From positions 1 through 64,000 of the forward strand of contig NZ_VRYH01000002.1 of assembly GCF_008079445.1 (NCBI RefSeq): a DNA stretch of 64,000 bases. The letters run 5' to 3'. Below the pieces are notes generated by a model that was not told where the DNA came from, did no database searches, and was given only the letters and a program-made list of their open reading frames with translations. Positions 47,744 to 55,674 of this stretch are shown one piece after another. Numbering within the stretch: position 1 is the first letter of the stretch; each line of letters begins with the position of its first letter. A program made the translations under genes and the position numbers. This DNA is from Aidingimonas lacisalsi. Lineage in GTDB: Bacteria > Pseudomonadota > Gammaproteobacteria > Pseudomonadales > Halomonadaceae.

Positions 47744-47773
47744 ATAATAGCACCGGGGCCGGTGTGGCGTCAT
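47744..47773 (-). promoter_or_regulatory. Predicted fabY promoter with palindrome in the spacer
   Basis: On the minus strand: ATGACG (complement of 47768-47773), 18-base spacer, TATTAT (complement of 47744-47749). The spacer contains CACCGG-N2-CCGGTG (47751-47764), a perfect six-base inverted repeat, which could be a repressor site. The transcript start would lie near 47737, giving a very short leader before ATG 47720. Confidence 0.45.
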
Positions 47774-47865
47774 GCCAACGGTACGAAGTGAGCGTGGCAA
47801 TTCATGAAACAGCAATGCAAAGCCTGTACAATGACCATTCGTCATCGTTTTCGACATCAGTTGCC

Positions 47866-48567
47866 ATGCCTGCCGATTGCCGTACCGATCTCAGTCGCAT
47901 CATAACCACTACTCAGGTTGAGCCGCATCATGACCTGGCGCGCCGTGTTAACCGTGGGTTGCAGCATCGCTGGCAAAAGCCGTTCGCCGGGCACACCTGC
48001 GATGCGTTCGAGCAGGCCGATCACTGGTTGAGAGCCGCTAACCGCCCGTTAGTCCTGGATGCCGGCTGTGGTGTCGGCTTGTCGACCCGTCAGCTTGCCG
48101 AACGCCACCCTGCGCATGCTGTCATCGGGGTGGATCGTAGTGCCGATCGCCTGTCGCGAGATCATGGAGCGTTACCTGACAATGCCTTGCTGGTTCGGGC
48201 CGATCTGGTCGACTTCTGGCGATTGGCGCTGGCGGCTGGTTGGCAGCCCGACTATCACTATCTCCTCTATCCCAACCCCTACCCCAAGTCGTCGCATCTC
48301 AAGATGCGTTGGCACGGCCATGCGATATTTCCCACCATCGTCGCTCTGGGTGGGTGTCTGGAATTACGCTCCAACTGGCGGCTTTATGTCGAGGAGTTTG
48401 CATTGGCCCTGGCACAAGTCCGCGATGTTCGTGCCGATGTCGAGCCCTATGATCCAGCGGCGATGCATCTGACGCCCTTCGAGCGCAAGTACGACCTTAG
48501 TGGTCAGTCGTTATGGCGGCTGGTGGCTTGTCTGCCGCACGATCCTTCGCTACTGCCCAGCGCATGA
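47866..48567 (+). CDS. TrmB-like SAM-dependent methyltransferase
   Basis: 233-aa protein with a Rossmann methyltransferase core: LVLDAGCGVGLSTRQLA (SAM motif I), AVIGVDRSADRL, NALLVRADLVDFW and LYPNPYPKSSHLKMRW, which parallels the FPDPWPKxxHxKRR motif of TrmB (tRNA m7G46 methyltransferase). The last TrmB motif TDxxxY reads SNWRLYVEEF, so it is a diverged relative and the substrate may differ. The start is uncertain: the frame is open from 47764, Met codons occur at 47815 and 47866, and none has a good ribosome site. Divergent from fabY. Confidence 0.65.
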   Translation: MPADCRTDLSRIITTTQVEPHHDLARRVNRGLQHRWQKPFAGHTCDAFEQADHWLRAANRPLVLDAGCGVGLSTRQLAERHPAHAVIGVDRSADRLSRDHGALPDNALLVRADLVDFWRLALAAGWQPDYHYLLYPNPYPKSSHLKMRWHGHAIFPTIVALGGCLELRSNWRLYVEEFALALAQVRDVRADVEPYDPAAMHLTPFERKYDLSGQSLWRLVACLPHDPSLLPSA

Positions 48568-48646
48568 GTGGATGACATGTCTTCATCACCGGTTGGCGAG
48601 TAGAATGGCTGGCGCTTCACCGAAACCGGCAACAGGGGATCTTGTC

Positions 48647-48976
48647 ATGGTGTATGTCTATATGGGGTTGGCGATCTTCGCCGAGGTGGTCGGTACCAGT
48701 GCGCTCAAGGCGTCCAATGAGTTCACACGGTTCTGGCCGAGTGTGCTGGTCGTCGTGGGCTATGTTACGGCATTCTATATGTTGACCCTGGCATTAAGAA
48801 CCCTGCCGGTCGGGATCGCCTACGCTTTCTGGGCCGGACTTGGTATCGTATTGGTGACCCTGATAGGTATTCTCGTCTATGGCGAAAAGCCCGACTTGCC
48901 CGCCATGCTTGGCCTGGCAATGATCATCGGTGGTGTCGTGGTGATTCAGGTGTTTTCCGATGTCTCCGCCCACTAA
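48647..48976 (+). CDS. SMR family multidrug efflux protein (EmrE/QacE type)
   Basis: 109-aa protein with four membrane helices, acting as a dimer. VYVYMGLAIFAEVVGTSALKAS contains the essential membrane Glu13 (Glu14 of EmrE). FYMLTLALRTLPVGIAYAFWAGLGIVLVTLIG covers helices 2 and 3, and LGLAMIIGGVVVIQVFS helix 4. Exports lipophilic cations by proton exchange; relatives also export polyamines or guanidine. AGGGGAT precedes ATG 48647. Confidence 0.92.
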   Translation: MVYVYMGLAIFAEVVGTSALKASNEFTRFWPSVLVVVGYVTAFYMLTLALRTLPVGIAYAFWAGLGIVLVTLIGILVYGEKPDLPAMLGLAMIIGGVVVIQVFSDVSAH

Positions 48977-49021
48977 TGGGCTGAGTGTTTCCCTATTCAT
49001 GGTCAGGTGTGCGTGGTTGTT

Positions 49022-50458
49022 ATGTCTATGGTGCGGTCGTGGGTTTTCTTTCTGTCTCTTGTGGTACCACTGAGCGCGATGGGGGCCGGCTTCTCCCATC
49101 TCTCCCAGCTGAGTGCTGAAGGGTTTGACATCGGCGCGCAGGCGCGGTTGCTCGATGATGGCGAAGTGTTGGGTGAAATCGATCCTGAGCGTCAATTGTC
49201 ACCCGCATCCGTAAGCAAGGTTTATATGGCGGCGGCGGCGTTGGAGCGATGGGGACCGCAGCATCACTTCACCTCGCGTCTCTTGAGTGCCGCCGATGTG
49301 GATGATCAAGGTCATCTGCAAGGTGATCTGGTACTGGAAGGAGGCGGTGATCCAGGCCTGACGTCCAGGGATTTATGGCGGATGGTCCAGTCTCTGCACC
49401 ACCATGGCATTCGTCGTATCGATGGCCGACTGGTCATCAGTCAATGGCGCTTTGGCCCGGTTGCCTGTCTGACACAGGATCGTTGCGATTCCCGCACTCG
49501 CTCAGGGAACTCCTACAGCGCGCAGCTCTCCTCTGCCGGTGTCAATCATGGTAACTGGTGTGTCGATGTCATGCCGGGGGCGCGAGCCGGTGAACGCGCC
49601 CGTATCGTCAGTTGCAGCAGCCGGGCACCACTGGTAAGGGTCGAAAATCAGGTGGACACCGGCGGTGCGTCCAGCGCTACCGAGTTGTATGCGGAACGAG
49701 TCACCAATGGTGAAGGGGATCGCATGGTGCTGCGTGGAACCATCGCCGCTGATGAAACATCGCGGACAGTGCGTCGTTCCAGTGCCGATGCGGCCGACCA
49801 GACAGCGCAGACCTTGTTGGCATTGATCGAACAAACGGGAATCACCGTGAACGGTGGTTATGCCACCAGCCAGACACCGCCGCCGGAAACGGCACGTGTG
49901 CTGGCCAGCCATGACAGTGCGCCACTGCAAGAGCTGCTGTTACGTACCCTGAATTATTCCAATAACTTCATGGCCGATGTGCTGGCAATGAATCTGGTCG
50001 ACAACCCACAGGCCGACTTGAGTCAGGCGGGCAATGCGTTGGAGTCGTTCGTCAGCCGCCTTGATGGACATGGCCCGGTGACATTGCATAGCGGCAGTGG
50101 ATTGACGCCCGAGAATCGTACGTCGGCGGCTGGGGTCAATACGCTGCTCGATTACATGTATCATCAGGCCTCGCTGTTTCCCAGCTTCGTGGCCAGCCTG
50201 CAGTCGCCGGTCAATGGCGTCATGAGAATGATTCGGCGCGGTAGCGATACCTTCCAGAGCAATGTCATGCTCAAGACGGGGACACTCAACCAACCGTTTG
50301 CAGTACGCTCCGTCGCCGGCTATTTTCGGACCGAACAAGGTCGCTGGGGAGCCTTCAGCGTGCTGGTGAATGGCTCAAGCACTACCCCCTATTTGAACTG
50401 GACCAAAGTCCTCGAACCGTTAACGAAAGATTTGACAGCGATGATCGTGTCGCACTGA
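49022..50458 (+). CDS. dacB: D-alanyl-D-alanine carboxypeptidase/endopeptidase (PBP4 type)
   Basis: 478-aa S13-family penicillin-binding protein with a signal peptide (WVFFLSLVVPLSAMGAG). Active motifs: SxxK in LSPASVSKVYMAAA near residue 65, SxN in LNYSNNFMADVLAMN, and KTG in MLKTGTLNQPFAVRSVAGYF. It cleaves peptide cross-links and terminal D-Ala in peptidoglycan. The start is ambiguous among 49022, 49028 and a GTG at 49007; no clear ribosome site. Confidence 0.92.
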   Translation: MSMVRSWVFFLSLVVPLSAMGAGFSHLSQLSAEGFDIGAQARLLDDGEVLGEIDPERQLSPASVSKVYMAAAALERWGPQHHFTSRLLSAADVDDQGHLQGDLVLEGGGDPGLTSRDLWRMVQSLHHHGIRRIDGRLVISQWRFGPVACLTQDRCDSRTRSGNSYSAQLSSAGVNHGNWCVDVMPGARAGERARIVSCSSRAPLVRVENQVDTGGASSATELYAERVTNGEGDRMVLRGTIAADETSRTVRRSSADAADQTAQTLLALIEQTGITVNGGYATSQTPPPETARVLASHDSAPLQELLLRTLNYSNNFMADVLAMNLVDNPQADLSQAGNALESFVSRLDGHGPVTLHSGSGLTPENRTSAAGVNTLLDYMYHQASLFPSFVASLQSPVNGVMRMIRRGSDTFQSNVMLKTGTLNQPFAVRSVAGYFRTEQGRWGAFSVLVNGSSTTPYLNWTKVLEPLTKDLTAMIVSH

Positions 50459-50512
50459 TTCGAGGGACCGATCGTTCGGACGCTTTCATCACCAGCAACG
50501 AGAAGCGATATC

Positions 50513-50884
50513 ATGAAACCTGGCCATAACGGATGGCGACATCTGGTGAATTCGACCCGTTATTCGCTCAAGGGGTTGCGAGCGGCATATCGCAATGAGC
50601 CGGCGTTTCGTCAGGAACTCGTGCTTTGTGTGATTCTGTTGCCGCTGGCATGGTGGATAGGTGATACGCCGGTAGAGTGGATTCTACTGGTGGGAAGTTG
50701 TTTCATGGTGTTGATCGTCGAACTGCTCAACAGTGCTGTCGAGAACGTCGTCGACCGTATAGGGACCGAACATCATGAGTTGTCCGGACGCGCCAAGGAC
50801 ATCAGTTCGGCAGCCGTGATGCTGGCACTGCTGATTGCTGCCATGACGTGGTTGTTGCTGTTGATACAGCGCTTCTGGGGATGA
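50513..50884 (+). CDS. dgkA: Diacylglycerol kinase
   Basis: 123-aa inner-membrane enzyme that recycles diacylglycerol to phosphatidate. Three helices and the diagnostic VELLNSAVENVVDRIGTEHHELSGRAKDISSAAVML are present, with the N-terminal RYSLKGLRAAYRNEPAFRQEL. GAGAAG precedes the ATG. It lies between dacB and glnE, same strand. Confidence 0.97.
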   Translation: MKPGHNGWRHLVNSTRYSLKGLRAAYRNEPAFRQELVLCVILLPLAWWIGDTPVEWILLVGSCFMVLIVELLNSAVENVVDRIGTEHHELSGRAKDISSAAVMLALLIAAMTWLLLLIQRFWG

Positions 50885-50960
50885 TCCATTCGTCGCGACG
50901 GGGTGCTGGTGCGCGTTCGGCTTCGCTATGCTGAAAGCAGAGTCCTGCAAGGAGAGACAC

Positions 50961-53900
50961 ATGGCGCTGCCCGAAGGTTTTCTACCCCTGGCCGACATTC
51001 CTGCGCCACTTTTGGATGAACTGGGCAAGGCCGGGCAGCAGCTTGACGAGGCGTTGATGCGAGCCGATCAGCAAGCCGCTCGTCTGGACAGTGAACCTGT
51101 GAGTGATAGCTGGTTGGCCTTGTCGACGGTGCGTCGTGAGCAGTTGGCTCGCGTGCTGGCCATTTCGCCATTCGTTGTCGATACACTGACTCGTCACCCC
51201 GATTGGCTGACGCGGCTGGATGCCAATGGCGAATTGGAAAACGCGCCGGATCACGAACTGCTTTCGCGGTGGTTAACCGACGCGCTTGAACTCTGTGACG
51301 ATGAAGCCGGCATGCAGGCTGTCATACGGCGCTTTCGCCATGCCCGGATGGTAGGCATCATCTGGCGAAACATCATTCGGCCCGAGAGTACCGACATGTG
51401 GTCGGTGACGGCGGCGGTGTCGAATCTGGCCGAGGTGTGTCTGGACGGTGCCTTGGCGTGGTTGGAAACGCATCTGGCGACTCGTTGGGGCCGCCCGACC
51501 CCCTGTGCCGACGGCAGCCCTCAACGTCTCGTGGTTCTGGGGATGGGCAAGTTGGGTGCCAGTGAGCTCAACCTCTCGTCGGACATCGACCTGATCTTCG
51601 CATTTCCCGAGAAGGGCACGACCCAAGGCGGCAAGCGCGAATTCGACCATCAAGAGTATTTCACCAAGCTGGGCCAGAAACTGATTGCCGCGCTTGACGC
51701 TGTCACCGGAGATAGCTTCGCGTTTCGTGTCGATATGCGTCTGCGTCCCTTGGGCGATGGCGGCCCGCTGGTCGGGAATTTTTCCATGCTGGCGAGCTAT
51801 TATCAGGATCAAGGGCGTGAATGGGAACGTTATGCACTGCTCAAGGCGAGACCCGTCGCCGGTGATCGCGATGCCGGACATGAATTGCTCGCCGGGTTAC
51901 GCCCTTTCGTCTATCGCAAGTACCTGGATTACGGAGCCATCGAATCCCTGCGCGAAATGAAGGGCATGATCAATCGTGAGGTCAAGCGCAAGGGCATGGA
52001 TGACAACATCAAGCTCGGTCGGGGCGGTATTCGCGAGGTCGAGTTCGTGGTCCAGGCCTTTCAATTGATTCGTGGTGGCCGTGAGCCCGAATTGCAGGTG
52101 ACGTCACTCAAGCTGGCGATGAATAGGCTGGCCGATTTGTCGCTGTTACCGGCAGAAGTCGTCGATGAGCTACGAGAAAGTTATGTGTTTCTCCGCGATC
52201 TGGAGCATGCCCTGCAGGCGATAGAAGATCGCCAGACACAGGCACTACCGGCGTCGCCACTCGACCAGGAGCGAGTGGCTCTGGCGTTGGGCATGGAGGA
52301 CTGGCCGGCCGTAATAGCCAGGCTCGATGAAGCGAGGGCATCCATACGCGAGCATTTCGATGACGTCGTTGCCGACCCGGAAGAAGAGCGTGATGCTGAT
52401 GAGATGGCCGGCGAGCCCCCTCAGCCGCATGAAACCGGTGCCACGACGGAAGAGTGGCGAGCCCTCTGGCGTGGCGAGCTGAATGATCGCGAGGCGCAGG
52501 AAGTCTTGGCCGAGGCCGGGTTTGCGTCCAGCGAGACGGCATTGCGTCGACTGACCGATCTTCGTCAGTCACGCATGGTGCATAGTATGCAGCGAGTCGG
52601 TTTCGAACGCCTGGACGCGCTCATGCCGCTGTTATTAACGGCGGTGGCGGACAGTGAGGCTCCTGATCAAGTGCTGGAGCGAGTGCTGCCCTTGATCGAA
52701 GCCGTATTGCGCCGCACGGCCTATTTGGCCCTGTTGCGTGAGAACCCCGAAGCGCTGGGGCACCTGATGCGACTCTGTGCAGCGAGTCCCTGGATTGCCG
52801 AGCAGTTGACGCGCTATCCCGTCCTGCTCGATGAACTGCTCAACCCTGCAACACTCTATACGCCTGCCGACAAGCAGCGTCTGGCCGATGAATTGCGCCA
52901 GGCCTTGGGCCGTATCCCCGAGGACGACGAAGAGGCTCAGCTCGAGACGCTGCGGGTGTTCAAGCACGCCCAGGTATTGCATGTGGCTGCGTCGGATATC
53001 GCCGGTACACGTGCCTTGATGAATGTCAGCGATTATTTGACCTATATTGCCGAAGTCGTGCTGGAACAGGTGTTGTCCATGGCCTGGCGACATCTGACCC
53101 GCAAGCATGGATGGCCTCAGTCACGCCGTGATGCCGAAGGGGGTGATGTCGGTTTCATCATCGTCGGGTATGGCAAGTTGGGGGGCATCGAGCTCGGCTA
53201 CGGCTCGGACCTGGATCTGGTCTTTCTGCACGATGCCGCATCGCAGGGGGGGACGGATGGGGAGCGTCCCATTGACAACCCGGTATTCTTTACCCGACTC
53301 GGGCAGCGAATCATTCATTTGTTAACGGCCATGACACCGGCCGGTTCGCTCTATGAGGTCGATATGCGCTTGCGGCCTTCCGGCAATTCAGGCCTGCTGG
53401 TCACTACGTTGGATGCTTTCGCGGACTATCAGCATCAGTCTGCCTGGACATGGGAGCATCAGGCATTGGTGCGGGCTCGAGTGGTCGCCGGGGATCAGCG
53501 TTTGGGTGAACGCTTCGATACCTTGCGACGCGAGGTACTCGGCCAACGGAGAGGCACGGAGATATTGCGTGACGAGGTGGTCAAGATGCGCCACAAGATG
53601 CGCTCTCACTTGGGCAGCAGCCGCACCGCGGAACAGCAAGGGCGGTTCGATATCAAGCAGGATGCTGGCGGTATGGTGGATATCGAGTTTCTCTGCCAAT
53701 ACGCTGTGTTGTCGATGGGCAGCCGGAATCCTGAATTGCTCCAATACAGCGACAACATGCGAATTCTGGAAACACTGGAGTCCAGCGGATGTATGTCACC
53801 CAGTGACGTCCAGCGCCTGAAGGAAGCCTACTTGGCGTATCGCCATGCCAGTCACCGGGCTGCCTTGACGAAGAGCGAACCGGCATTGCCGGCAGACGTC

Positions 53901-53966
53901 GAACGTCACCGTGATCATGTCAGTGCTCTGTGGCAACGCTGGATGGGGGAAGAGCGAGAGCGTTGA
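50961..53966 (+). CDS. glnE: Bifunctional glutamine synthetase adenylyltransferase/deadenylylase
   Basis: 1001-aa regulator of glutamine synthetase in response to PII and glutamine. Two nucleotidyltransferase domains are visible. The first, RLVVLGMGKLGASELNLSSDIDLIF near residue 195, is the deadenylylase half. The second, GFIIVGYGKLGGIELGYGSDLDLVFLHD near residue 735, is the adenylylase half. Both keep the GSDxD-type metal Asp pair. AAGGAGAG before ATG 50961 sets the start. No PII or glnA gene is in the window. Confidence 0.97.
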   Translation: MALPEGFLPLADIPAPLLDELGKAGQQLDEALMRADQQAARLDSEPVSDSWLALSTVRREQLARVLAISPFVVDTLTRHPDWLTRLDANGELENAPDHELLSRWLTDALELCDDEAGMQAVIRRFRHARMVGIIWRNIIRPESTDMWSVTAAVSNLAEVCLDGALAWLETHLATRWGRPTPCADGSPQRLVVLGMGKLGASELNLSSDIDLIFAFPEKGTTQGGKREFDHQEYFTKLGQKLIAALDAVTGDSFAFRVDMRLRPLGDGGPLVGNFSMLASYYQDQGREWERYALLKARPVAGDRDAGHELLAGLRPFVYRKYLDYGAIESLREMKGMINREVKRKGMDDNIKLGRGGIREVEFVVQAFQLIRGGREPELQVTSLKLAMNRLADLSLLPAEVVDELRESYVFLRDLEHALQAIEDRQTQALPASPLDQERVALALGMEDWPAVIARLDEARASIREHFDDVVADPEEERDADEMAGEPPQPHETGATTEEWRALWRGELNDREAQEVLAEAGFASSETALRRLTDLRQSRMVHSMQRVGFERLDALMPLLLTAVADSEAPDQVLERVLPLIEAVLRRTAYLALLRENPEALGHLMRLCAASPWIAEQLTRYPVLLDELLNPATLYTPADKQRLADELRQALGRIPEDDEEAQLETLRVFKHAQVLHVAASDIAGTRALMNVSDYLTYIAEVVLEQVLSMAWRHLTRKHGWPQSRRDAEGGDVGFIIVGYGKLGGIELGYGSDLDLVFLHDAASQGGTDGERPIDNPVFFTRLGQRIIHLLTAMTPAGSLYEVDMRLRPSGNSGLLVTTLDAFADYQHQSAWTWEHQALVRARVVAGDQRLGERFDTLRREVLGQRRGTEILRDEVVKMRHKMRSHLGSSRTAEQQGRFDIKQDAGGMVDIEFLCQYAVLSMGSRNPELLQYSDNMRILETLESSGCMSPSDVQRLKEAYLAYRHASHRAALTKSEPALPADVERHRDHVSALWQRWMGEERER

Positions 53967-54047
53967 CGAGAGAGCTGTCCTGTCTTTGTACAGCCACGCC
54001 GGGCGCGAGCTGCAGCCCTTGAGTGTCATTGCTAACGAGGTCATAAC

Positions 54048-54482
54048 GTGAACAAGGTCGTCGTAATCCATGGTCCCAACCTCAACATGTTAGGGACGCG
54101 TGAGCCGGATATTTATGGCCGGGAAACACTGGATGACATCAACACTACCTTACATGAAAAAGCGTCGGATCATGGTTGGGAGCTGCACTGCGTGCAAAGC
54201 AATCATGAAGGCGATATCGTCGATGCCATTCAGGCCGCCTGTCTGGACGATACCTCCGCCATCATCATCAACCCCGCAGCCTATACCCATACCTCGGTTG
54301 CGATCCTGGATGCCCTGAATGCTTTCGAAGGCAAGGTGATTGAAGTTCACCTCTCCAATGTGCACAAGCGGGAGAGTTTCCGCCATCACTCCTACGTATC
54401 GTTGCGTGCCGACGGCGTGATCGCCGGATTGGGCAGTCAGGGGTACCATGCTGCGCTGGCGGCTGTTTTGGCGGTGTCGTGA
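54048..54482 (+). CDS. aroQ: 3-dehydroquinate dehydratase, type II
   Basis: 144-aa dodecameric dehydratase of the shikimate pathway. [21 protein letters not shown] contains the catalytic Tyr and loop Arg; [31 protein letters not shown] with catalytic His region, and [18 protein letters not shown] complete the active site. It starts with GTG behind GAGG. accB and accC, which often follow aroQ in gammaproteobacteria, are absent here. Confidence 0.97.
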   Translation: MNKVVVIHGPNLNMLGTREPDIYGRETLDDINTTLHEKASDHGWELHCVQSNHEGDIVDAIQAACLDDTSAIIINPAAYTHTSVAILDALNAFEGKVIEVHLSNVHKRESFRHHSYVSLRADGVIAGLGSQGYHAALAAVLAVS

Positions 54483-54539
54483 ATGGTTGCAGGTGAGAAC
54501 CTGGGCATTAGTGTCTCGTTATGATGGTCATCGGCATTT

Positions 54540-54678
54540 TAAATTAGTCGCTTAAATCGTGAACGCGCTAGCCTATCTGCATCTGGTGCCAGCCAGATAT
54601 GTCATTGCCCGCATCGTTCTTTGATGCATCCCAAGCAATAACCCCTCTCGACCCGCGCTAACAGCGCGGGTCTTTTTT
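54540..54678 (+). ncRNA. Candidate small RNA or structured aroQ 3' UTR
   Basis: Between the aroQ stop and a strong terminator lie consecutive hairpins: ATCTGG/CCAGAT (54581-54598), a two-tier stem ATTGC-GCATC/GATGC-GCAAT (54604-54639), then the terminator stem (54650-54672). No reading frame fits. An A/T-rich stretch (TTTTAAATTAG, CTTAAAT, 54537-54556) could hold a -10, but I see no good -35. The alternative is that it is a long 3' UTR of aroQ. Confidence 0.4.
54650..54678 (+). terminator. Strong intrinsic terminator
   Basis: GACCCGCGCT (54650-54659) pairs with AGCGCGGGTC (54663-54672), followed by six T. It ends either aroQ or the candidate small RNA. Confidence 0.93.
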
Positions 54679-54693
54679 GTGCACGAAGGGCAA

Positions 54694-55269
54694 TCAGGAT
54701 GGGAGTACCCCTTTGGATTTGGCGACATGTGTCGAGATGGCATCCATCAACGGAGGTGACAGGCAGTCATAGGGTGTCAATCCCAGTTCCTCGAGGCGTG
54801 ACCGGATCCTGCCCATATCGTCTGGAGGAGTTCCTGATTCGATGATCGATGAGACGAAAGCGGCGAACTCGGGACCCGCCCACCCATCTTCGTCGGATAG
54901 CTCGGTATGAATGAAGTCCAGCCCATGGAACGGGTGATTGGTATCCTCGATACGCCCGAACATGTGGACACCGCATTCACGGCAAGCATGCCGTTGTATG
55001 GCGGCCGACGTATCGACGACCGAGAGCTTGTCCTCATTGGCAGTGACACTGAGAGCGTCCCGTGGGACGACAGCGACCATTGAGAACAAGGCGCCGTCGG
55101 GCTTCCAACATTTTGTGCAACCACAGACATGGTTATGGGCGCACTGGGCATTAACGGTTACCTCGACCTTGTGGTCGCTGCAATGGCAGTACAGTTTACC
55201 TCCCGCGAAATCGTCGCGACCGCGTGGTACGCCGTTATCGACCGAGGGATGGATGGTGATGGAACTCAT
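54694..55269 (-). CDS. gfa: Glutathione-dependent formaldehyde-activating enzyme (GFA family)
   Basis: 191-aa protein of the GFA fold, which in Paracoccus speeds formation of S-hydroxymethylglutathione from formaldehyde and glutathione. Zinc-ligand Cys sets are present: [24 protein letters not shown] and [17 protein letters not shown]. The C-terminal [15 protein letters not shown] is typical. AGGAG before ATG 55269 gives the family length. An in-frame start at 55413 or 55407 behind a perfect AAGGAGGTG would add 46-48 polar residues. It lies downstream of pqqF, fitting formaldehyde handling after alcohol oxidation. Confidence 0.88.
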   Translation of the reverse strand: MSSITIHPSVDNGVPRGRDDFAGGKLYCHCSDHKVEVTVNAQCAHNHVCGCTKCWKPDGALFSMVAVVPRDALSVTANEDKLSVVDTSAAIQRHACRECGVHMFGRIEDTNHPFHGLDFIHTELSDEDGWAGPEFAAFVSSIIESGTPPDDMGRIRSRLEELGLTPYDCLSPPLMDAISTHVAKSKGVLPS

Positions 55270-55634
55270 GGATCGATCTCCTGGGGGGCTGCCCGACTGT
55301 TGCTCGCTGGTTGGGTTGCGCGGTGGTTCCTGGGGTCGTTGGTTGTCGGAAGCGTGTTTACGACTGTCTCCACGCAAGCTGGCCATGATTCGCGATAGCC
55401 ACGACATTGGCATTCACCTCCTTGATTCGTGCAGCACCGTGCAAGAGTCGCCAGCTACCGGGTCGGTAGGCATGTGGGAGCATACGCTGGCGATAGCTGC
55501 ATATTGTTGTGGTTGTCCTTCATCGCTACTATTCACTGCTTCCATTGTCGGGATCACCGACCTTGGCCCATCACTGTGTGGGGCTGGTTTCAGTCTAGGT
55601 GAGCTTTGCTTTACTGTTTGGCGCTGAATGACAT
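55270..55634. other. Leader region of gfa and space before pqqF end
   Basis: 55270-55413 is an open frame continuous with gfa with its own strong ribosome site (see the gfa entry). From 55414 to 55634 I see no gene, repeat or clear promoter. Confidence 0.4.
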
Positions 55635-55665
55635 AACGCTATTGTCAGTGGGCAACAATAGCGTT
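55635..55665 (-). terminator. Eleven-base hairpin downstream of pqqF
   Basis: AACGCTATTGT (55635-55645) and ACAATAGCGTT (55655-55665) form a perfect stem with a nine-base loop, ten bases after the pqqF stop. The minus-strand 3' side reads TTATGTCATT, only partly T-rich. Confidence 0.6.
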
Positions 55666-55674
55666 CCGTGAGGT

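Noticed and set aside
54938..55627. Long plus-strand frame opposite gfa
   Set aside because: It is antisense to the conserved Cys motifs of gfa and has no family features.
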